Positions 58,899-64,000 of a DNA stretch of 64,000 nucleotides are shown piece by piece. The position numbers were made by a program, and so were the translations under genes. Source of the stretch: Chitinophagaceae bacterium (GTDB lineage Bacteria > Bacteroidota > Bacteroidia > Chitinophagales > Chitinophagaceae); assembly GCA_016786845.1 (NCBI GenBank), contig JAEUVB010000021.1, forward strand, positions 1 through 64,000, read 5' to 3'. How positions within the stretch are numbered: position 1 is the stretch's first letter; each line of letters starts with the position of its first letter. Under the pieces are notes generated by a model. The model had not been told where the DNA came from. It worked only from the letters and a program-made list of their open reading frames with translations, and made no database searches.

Positions 58899-60113
58899 TT
58901 AGCTTATATGAATAATCGTTTCTTTAAGGAATGGATGATTTTGCGGCACTAATGGTGCTTTGCTGAGTTTGTTGCTGACCAAGAAAATGATCAATCCAAT
59001 AAAACCACATACTATACCTAATTCAAACCAACCTATATGCCAATGCTCACCCACTGTGGCCGGCATTACCATTTGGTAAAAATCAATCCAGTGACCCACC
59101 AAAATAATGATCGCTACCAAAGTAACCACGAAATAATTACGCTTATTTGGACGAGGCATCAAAATGAGAACCGGACATACAAAATTGAGGATAATATTAG
59201 TCCAATAGAAGAACTGATAAGGCCCGTGCATACGAATTTTAAAATAAATCGTTTCTTCAGGAATATTGGCATACCAGATCAACATGAACTGTGAGAACCA
59301 CAGATAAGTCCAAAAGATACTGAAGGCAAACATGAATTTACCGACATCATGTACGTGTTCGTCATTGACCATTTCTAAATAACCCTGACGCTTGGTATAC
59401 AAAACCCAAAGCATGATCATACTCATACCACTGACAAATGAAGAAGCAAAAGTATACCAGCTAAACATGGTTGAAAACCAATGTGCATCCAAACTCATGA
59501 TCCAAAGCCAAGGAATAGTAGATGCCAATGAAAGTGCGAATACGAACACAAATCCTGCAGAATAATTAAAATTTTTCCAATAGATTTTTGTAGACCCTTT
59601 AGGTTCTGAATCTTGTTTAATAGATAAGTCGCGCATTTTAACTCCCAACCAACCCCAAAGTCCGATAATCACTACGGTCCATATGGTGAAGAAAGGCTTG
59701 CTCAGAAAGAAATTCTTGAGTCCGTTCAATTCATTTTTCGGTATGTGATTAGGATCCAGCCATTTGTAGATATGATGATTGTCGGTCCATACCAGGGTCA
59801 ACAATACGGCTCCGCAAATGAGGCCCAGTATCCAGACAATACTTCCGATGGCTTCCGGTATACGACGGAATGCCACTATCCAGCCGCCTTGTGCCAAGGT
59901 AGTTGCACTCAGAATAAACACACTGGCCAAACAAATGAGTAGGAAAAAAATGCTGTTTTGAAGCAAGACGGCCCAAAACCTGTTCTGGCTCATTTGATCA
60001 TGGGAGAAAAGCAACAGGCCTGCGCCGGCCAGTAAAGTGATTATACCGATGGCGAGCAATACCAGACTGGTCGTTTTCAGCTTGGCAGGTACTTTGAATT
60101 CTTGGTTTAACAT
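58899..60113 (-). CDS. actF: ActF, quinone-binding membrane subunit of alternative complex III
   Basis: Integral-membrane subunit (ActC-like NrfD/PsrC relative) of the quinol:cytochrome c/oxidase oxidoreductase. The 404-residue protein has ten probable helices, among them TSLVLLAIGIITLLAGAGLLL, FWAVLLQNSIFFLLICLASVFIL, AIGSIVWILGLICGAVLLTLVW, FTIWTVVIIGLWGWLGV, FVFVFALSLASTIPWLWIMSLDAHWFSTMFSWY and FSIFWTYLWFSQFMLIWYANIPEE; the last two are the ActF signature. It starts 15 bp upstream of coxB and lies 34 bp after actE. Confidence 0.92.
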   Translation of the reverse strand: MLNQEFKVPAKLKTTSLVLLAIGIITLLAGAGLLLFSHDQMSQNRFWAVLLQNSIFFLLICLASVFILSATTLAQGGWIVAFRRIPEAIGSIVWILGLICGAVLLTLVWTDNHHIYKWLDPNHIPKNELNGLKNFFLSKPFFTIWTVVIIGLWGWLGVKMRDLSIKQDSEPKGSTKIYWKNFNYSAGFVFVFALSLASTIPWLWIMSLDAHWFSTMFSWYTFASSFVSGMSMIMLWVLYTKRQGYLEMVNDEHVHDVGKFMFAFSIFWTYLWFSQFMLIWYANIPEETIYFKIRMHGPYQFFYWTNIILNFVCPVLILMPRPNKRNYFVVTLVAIIILVGHWIDFYQMVMPATVGEHWHIGWFELGIVCGFIGLIIFLVSNKLSKAPLVPQNHPFLKETIIHIS

Positions 60114-60146
60114 CGTCTACGCTATTTTATAAATATTTCTTTGTAA

Positions 60147-60821
60147 TTATTTTGGTTGTTTTTCTGCAGCTGCGGCTTCGACCGGTTTAGCTTCAGCTTT
60201 TACATCTACTTTAATAGAATCTTTAGGCGCTGATTTAATCATCGTGAACGCTTCACCGCCATTTTCACTTTGAATTTTTTTGATATAGGCTACGACCATC
60301 CAGCGTTGTTTGGTATCGAGTTGACTGGCATAGGAGCCCATCATGTTTTTTCCGTAAACGATTCCATGATACAAACGGCCCTGACTCATCGCTAAATATT
60401 TTTCACCGCTTTTTAAATTAGCAGGCATCGCTGCAAATTTTCCACTTGCATATAAAGGACCGTTTCCGTCCATCGCAGTACCATGACAAATGGCGCAATA
60501 AATTTGGTACAGGCGTTTGCCTTCATCCAGATCTTTTTCGGTCAGATCAAATTTACATACATTGGCATTAGCCAATAAGGTGTCATTTTCTCCAATATGA
60601 TCAGGTAATGCTTGCTCACGAGCAATGCTACCCGGTGCCGGCATTTTATTATACGAACCGTTTTGTTTCTCAACGGCATCCGTTGAATTGTAATAATCCC
60701 TGGCCACAGAATAGGTCATATCCGGTGCATAGGTTCGGCCGGGGTTACGGCTATACTCATTGCAGGAAATGATAACCGTAACGGTCAGCAGGAATACAAT
60801 AAAAAGCGATATCTTCTTCAT
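60147..60821 (-). CDS. actE: ActE, mono-haem cytochrome c of alternative complex III
   Basis: Lipid-anchored haem c protein that carries electrons from the complex to the oxidase. Signal peptide with lipobox VIISC (MKKISLFIVFLLTVTVIISC). Single haem-binding CAICH in LYQIYCAICHGTAMDGNGP; the axial Met is likely in YGKNMMGSYASQL. The 224-residue protein ends in a Lys/Ala/Glu-rich tail (KVDVKAEAKPVEAAAAEKQ). Length and the YSRNPG lipoprotein start fit ActE. Follows actD by 5 bp. Confidence 0.92.
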   Translation of the reverse strand: MKKISLFIVFLLTVTVIISCNEYSRNPGRTYAPDMTYSVARDYYNSTDAVEKQNGSYNKMPAPGSIAREQALPDHIGENDTLLANANVCKFDLTEKDLDEGKRLYQIYCAICHGTAMDGNGPLYASGKFAAMPANLKSGEKYLAMSQGRLYHGIVYGKNMMGSYASQLDTKQRWMVVAYIKKIQSENGGEAFTMIKSAPKDSIKVDVKAEAKPVEAAAAEKQPK

Positions 60822-60825
60822 GAGC

Positions 60826-61407
60826 TTATACTAATTGTTGTTGTATTTCGTAATCTTCTTTTTTATCAAATCGGCCATACCACCACTCAGATTCAGCCAT
60901 TTGAATATTTGTTTCTTCAGCCCCTGTAGCTTTCAGGAAAGCTTCAGTTTCAGCTGCACTGTGATCATCCACTTCGATGACCATGACAAACTTATCGTCT
61001 GACTGGCGGGGATGAAACACGTGTTTCTTTACTCCCGGCATGATCTGATTCAAATAGCAAAATGTCAATACCATTCCAACAGCTGCAAATAATACAGTCA
61101 ATTCAAACACAATAGGAATGAAAGCCGGCAATGGGAAGTGAGGCTTACCGCCAAAATTCTGTGGCCAGTCTGTGGTAAAGATCCAGCCCATAAAGCCTAA
61201 CGCTGTACAGGTACCGGTGATACCATAGATAAAGCCTGCAATATGTAGATCACTTTCTTTTTCCCCTAATGCTACATCCAGTCCATGCACCGCAAACGGT
61301 GTATAAACATTGTGGATTTTATAGCCTGAACCTCTGACTTTTTTCACCGCCGGAAAAAGGACGGCTTCATCATCGTAAACAGCTACTGCAAATTTTTTAA
61401 CACTCAT
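60826..61407 (-). CDS. actD: ActD (DUF3341) membrane subunit of alternative complex III
   Basis: Two-helix membrane subunit of the complex, 193 residues. KFAVAVYDDEAVLFPAVKKVRGSGYKIHNVYTPFAVHGLDVALG is the typical N-terminal cytoplasmic domain; helices are at about 58-78 (IAGFIYGITGTCTALGFMGWIFT) and 96-120 (FIPIVFELTVLFAAVGMVLTFCYL). The C-terminus has KFVMVIEVDDHSAAETEAFLKATGAEE. Overlap-like spacing with actE (5 bp) and 28 bp from actC. Confidence 0.92.
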   Translation of the reverse strand: MSVKKFAVAVYDDEAVLFPAVKKVRGSGYKIHNVYTPFAVHGLDVALGEKESDLHIAGFIYGITGTCTALGFMGWIFTTDWPQNFGGKPHFPLPAFIPIVFELTVLFAAVGMVLTFCYLNQIMPGVKKHVFHPRQSDDKFVMVIEVDDHSAAETEAFLKATGAEETNIQMAESEWWYGRFDKKEDYEIQQQLV

Positions 61408-61434
61408 GGATATATACTTTTTTGAATGATTCGA

Positions 61435-62865
61435 TTAATGATGATGAGATTGTTCTTCAATAAAATGTTCATCGTTCTGTTCTTCAATGGATTGCATTTT
61501 ATCTTTATAATTTTGACCACTGGTCTTGAGTACAAATTTGATCTCAGCGATTGCGATAACCGGAAAGTATTTTGCAAACAAGAAGTAGCAGGTAAAGAAT
61601 AATCCAAACGAACCGAGATAGAATCCGACCTCTGTCCAACTTGGAGTATAATAACTCCAGCTACTCGGCAGATAATCGCGGTGCAATGCCATGATGATAA
61701 CGAAACGTTCGAACCACATACCAATGTTTACGATAATACTCATGAAGAATGTAAACCAAATATTACGACGTAAATTCTTGAACCAGAAGAGCTGAGGGGA
61801 AACCACGTTACAGGTCATCATGGCCCAATAAGCCCACCAATACGGTCCTAATACACGTAAACGGAATGCTTCTTGCTCCCAAAGCACACCGCTATAGTAG
61901 GCAATGAAGAGTTCAGTAAGATATGCGACACCCACGATAGAACCGGTAAGAACGATTACCTTATTCATCGCTTCGATATGACCAATAGTGATATACTCTT
62001 GCAGATTAAGTACCTTACGGGTAATCACCAACAAAGTTTGTACCATGGCAAATCCTGAGAATACCGCACCAGCAACGAAGTATGGCGGGAAGATGGTGGT
62101 ATGCCAACCCGGAACAATTGAGGTGGCGAAGTCAAAGGATACTATCGTATGTACAGACAATACAAGCGGTGTACTCAAACCGGCCAATACCAATGAAAGC
62201 ATTTCATGACGTTGCCAGTTTTTAGCTGTACCGGTCCAGCCGAAAGAAGCCAAACCGTAAGACATTTTTCTAAATTTGGTTTTTGCACGGTCACGAATGG
62301 TTGCAAAATCAGGAATGAGACCACAATACCAGAAAAGGAGTGAAACCGTAAAATACGTTGAGATCGCAAATACGTCCCAAAGGAGTGGAGATATAAAGTT
62401 GGGCCATAGTGGACCACGGGTATTTCCGTAAGGCAATACGAAAAATGCATCCCATACACGACCCATGTGCCAAATCGGGAATTGACCCGCACACATGACC
62501 GCGAAGATGGTCATCGCCTCAGCCGCACGGTTTACACCGGTACGCCAGCCTTGACGGAAAAGTAAAAGTATCGCAGAGATAAGGGTTCCGGCATGACCGA
62601 TACCTACCCACCATACGAAGTTGGTGATATCCCAACCCCATCCGATAGTTTTATTCAGGTTCCAAACCCCAGTACCCCAATAAACTTCCCAGCCTACACT
62701 GAACACCCCGAACATCAACAGGGCGAATGAAAGTCCGAAACCTATTTTCCAAAGTTTCGTGGGTTTGTTCTCAATAGGTGCGCAGATATCCTCAGTTACC
62801 TGATGATAATCCTTGTTACCATCTACTAAGGCTTCCCTGATAACCGATTCGTACTTTAAATGCAT
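61435..62865 (-). CDS. actC: ActC, NrfD-type membrane subunit of alternative complex III
   Basis: Quinone-binding multi-helix membrane subunit. 476 residues with ten helices, for example WKIGFGLSFALLMFGVFSVGWEVYWGTGVW, WDITNFVWWVGIGHAGTLISAILLLFRQGWRTGVNRAAEAMTIFAV and FWYCGLIPDFATIRDRA. WWVGIGHAGTLISAILLL and RAAEAMTIF are signature segments of ActC. The His in IGHAGTL may be at the quinone site. It lies between actB (47 bp) and actD. Confidence 0.94.
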   Translation of the reverse strand: MHLKYESVIREALVDGNKDYHQVTEDICAPIENKPTKLWKIGFGLSFALLMFGVFSVGWEVYWGTGVWNLNKTIGWGWDITNFVWWVGIGHAGTLISAILLLFRQGWRTGVNRAAEAMTIFAVMCAGQFPIWHMGRVWDAFFVLPYGNTRGPLWPNFISPLLWDVFAISTYFTVSLLFWYCGLIPDFATIRDRAKTKFRKMSYGLASFGWTGTAKNWQRHEMLSLVLAGLSTPLVLSVHTIVSFDFATSIVPGWHTTIFPPYFVAGAVFSGFAMVQTLLVITRKVLNLQEYITIGHIEAMNKVIVLTGSIVGVAYLTELFIAYYSGVLWEQEAFRLRVLGPYWWAYWAMMTCNVVSPQLFWFKNLRRNIWFTFFMSIIVNIGMWFERFVIIMALHRDYLPSSWSYYTPSWTEVGFYLGSFGLFFTCYFLFAKYFPVIAIAEIKFVLKTSGQNYKDKMQSIEEQNDEHFIEEQSHHH

Positions 62866-62912
62866 ATCTTATTATTTTTCCTATTAGGTATGTCGACAAT
62901 TGAGTTTGTTGT

Positions 62913-64000
62913 TTAGGCTTTTTTCGCTTCAGCATGTCCTTCCTCAGCGTGTGCACTTTGCAAGTGCTCAGCATTTCTGATTTTAGACAAATAGTTTACA
63001 TTCGGGAGGGTATGAATTTCTTCCAATACATGGAATACACGTTCTTTCTGCTCTTCGTATCGTAATTTGAAGATGGCGCTTTCACGATCGTTTACATTAC
63101 CGAATACGATAGCATCAGTAGGACAAGCTTGCTGACAAGCTGTTCTGGCTTCCCCATCCTTCATGGTACGACCTTGTTTTTTTGCCGTTGCTTTTGCACT
63201 TTGTGTACGTTGTATACAGAAGCTGCATTTTTCCATTACACCACGGCTACGAACGGTTACATCCGGATTGAGGACCATACGGGTGATATCATTATTCATA
63301 TCATCACGACGGCCGTCGGAATACGCATTGCCATCAAAGCAATCTGCTTCATTCCAATCGCGCCAGTTGAAGCGACGTACTTTATAAGGGCAGTTATTCG
63401 CGCAATAACGGGTTCCGATACAGCGATTATAAGCCATTTGGTTCATACCTTCCGAACTGTGGTTGGTGGCATTTACCGGACAAACATTTTCACAAGGTGC
63501 ATTATCACAATGTTGGCAAATCATGGGTTGGAACAAAGTCTGAATAGAATCAGGCTTCGTTGGATCACCGGCAAAATAGCGGTCTATCCTGATCCAATGC
63601 ATATCATGTGCTTTTAACACTTGATTTTTACCTACAACGGATACATTATTTTCAGCTTGGCAAGCTATGGTGCAAGAACCACAACCCACACATGAATTGA
63701 GGTCAATACTCATTCCCCATTTCATGCCCAAAGAATCGTATGTTGGATAAAGTGTACCATTTTGACGATACGCTTCCTGCCAATCTTCATCGGCTTTGGT
63801 TGGCGCAGCGTGGGCATCACCATGGGCTTCTGCCTTGTGTGCATCACCATGGGCTTCGCCATGTGCTTCACCACCGTGGGCGACTATACCATTCGGACTG
63901 GTGTAATGCTCCAGTTCTGCTTTGCGCTCTTCAAATAATTCATTTGGATTTTTCTTAAATGAATCCAAGGTAAACTCATGAATGATAGGACGCTTAGATT
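62913..64000 (-). CDS. actB: ActB, iron-sulfur subunit of alternative complex III (C-terminal part; N-terminus beyond the window)
   Basis: The reading frame stays open beyond 64000, upstream residues reading SKRPIIHEFTLDSFKKNP, so no start is in the window. The visible 362 residues include the ferredoxin-like module with four cluster motifs: SCVGCGSCTIAC, CQHCDNAPCENVCPVNA, NRCIGTRYCANNCPY and CSFCIQR, followed by ACQQACPTDAIVFG. These bind three 4Fe-4S and one 3Fe-4S cluster in the known ActB. An unusual Ala/His-rich insert, EAHGEAHGDAHKAEAHGDAH, lies just after the linker at about 30-50 residues before WGMSIDLNSC. The N-terminal molybdopterin-oxidoreductase-like domain is expected beyond the edge. 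Confidence 0.93.
   Translation of the reverse strand, partial: SKRPIIHEFTLDSFKKNPNELFEERKAELEHYTSPNGIVAHGGEAHGEAHGDAHKAEAHGDAHAAPTKADEDWQEAYRQNGTLYPTYDSLGMKWGMSIDLNSCVGCGSCTIACQAENNVSVVGKNQVLKAHDMHWIRIDRYFAGDPTKPDSIQTLFQPMICQHCDNAPCENVCPVNATNHSSEGMNQMAYNRCIGTRYCANNCPYKVRRFNWRDWNEADCFDGNAYSDGRRDDMNNDITRMVLNPDVTVRSRGVMEKCSFCIQRTQSAKATAKKQGRTMKDGEARTACQQACPTDAIVFGNVNDRESAIFKLRYEEQKERVFHVLEEIHTLPNVNYLSKIRNAEHLQSAHAEEGHAEAKKA

Noticed and set aside
1..64000. tRNA, rRNA, riboswitch or complete insertion sequence
   Set aside because: I saw no cloverleaf or CCA-type tRNA end, no rRNA sequence, no terminal inverted repeats around a transposase. A covariance search would be decisive.

Overview
The window is a chromosomal segment of a member of the Bacteroidota, most likely near the Chitinophagales/Sphingobacteriales (inferred, not proven). 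Signs are: TonB receptors with an N-terminal carboxypeptidase-regulatory domain, type IX secretion tails on two secreted proteins, a FecR/ECF sigma pair with DUF4974, DUF4271 beside hemD, the alternative complex III (ActB-F) plus aa3 oxidase locus, and -7 boxes of the form TAnnTTTG with almost no Shine-Dalgarno sequences.

Layout. 1-0.9 kb: a cut-off hypothetical gene and, upstream of it, a gene made of a 7-residue repeat. 0.9-8 kb: UvrA-family ATPase, a GT1 glycosyltransferase, HicA/HicB, a LytS/LytR-type two-component pair, a quinone reductase-like flavoprotein. 8-23 kb: two paralogous TonB receptors, a lipoprotein, a PqqB-like metallo-hydrolase, RluD, an orphan NuoE-NuoF fusion, a C1 peptidase, and a sigma/anti-sigma/STN-protein cassette followed by a head-GIN lipoprotein. 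23-32 kb: housekeeping genes (2-hydroxyacid dehydrogenase, RsmA, ParC-type topoisomerase subunit, DUF4271, HemD, MoaC-MoaB fusion, LipB). 32-38 kb: a PKD secreted protein, two oxidase subunit III genes and subunit IV, and an M43 metalloprotease. 38-55 kb: mixed accessory region (PaaE-like reductase, YhhQ, DUF2147, a FISUMP gene with a frameshift, the second heptad-repeat locus, a Crp/Fnr regulator, small AT-rich genes, FabG, Tag, VOC, AIM24-like, a GT-C/TPR membrane protein, DUF5723-type porin-like protein). 55-64 kb: cyoE, coxA, coxB, actF, actE, actD, actC and the C-terminal part of actB, all on the minus strand.

How it works together. The Act complex oxidises quinol and passes electrons through haem c (ActE) to the aa3 oxidase (CoxA/CoxB); CyoE supplies the haem O/A precursor, and the subunit III/IV genes for the same oxidase sit about 20 kb away in the opposite orientation. 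The sigma/FecR/STN cassette looks like a surface-signalling system whose outer-membrane partner has repeats in place of a TonB barrel.

Most interesting signal. Two unlinked minus-strand loci (297-835 and 43330-43981) encode proteins with a Tyr/Cys/His residue every seventh position, in the same register from Met1 and both failing at residue 124. Each is preceded by a 14-bp palindrome TT(C/G)ACATATGT(G/C)AA exactly 22 bp upstream of a TAnnTTTG box, and each is followed on the same strand by an uncharacterised protein gene. A Crp/Fnr-type regulator lies just upstream of the second locus. I do not recognise this module. No tRNA, rRNA, CRISPR array or intact insertion sequence was found.
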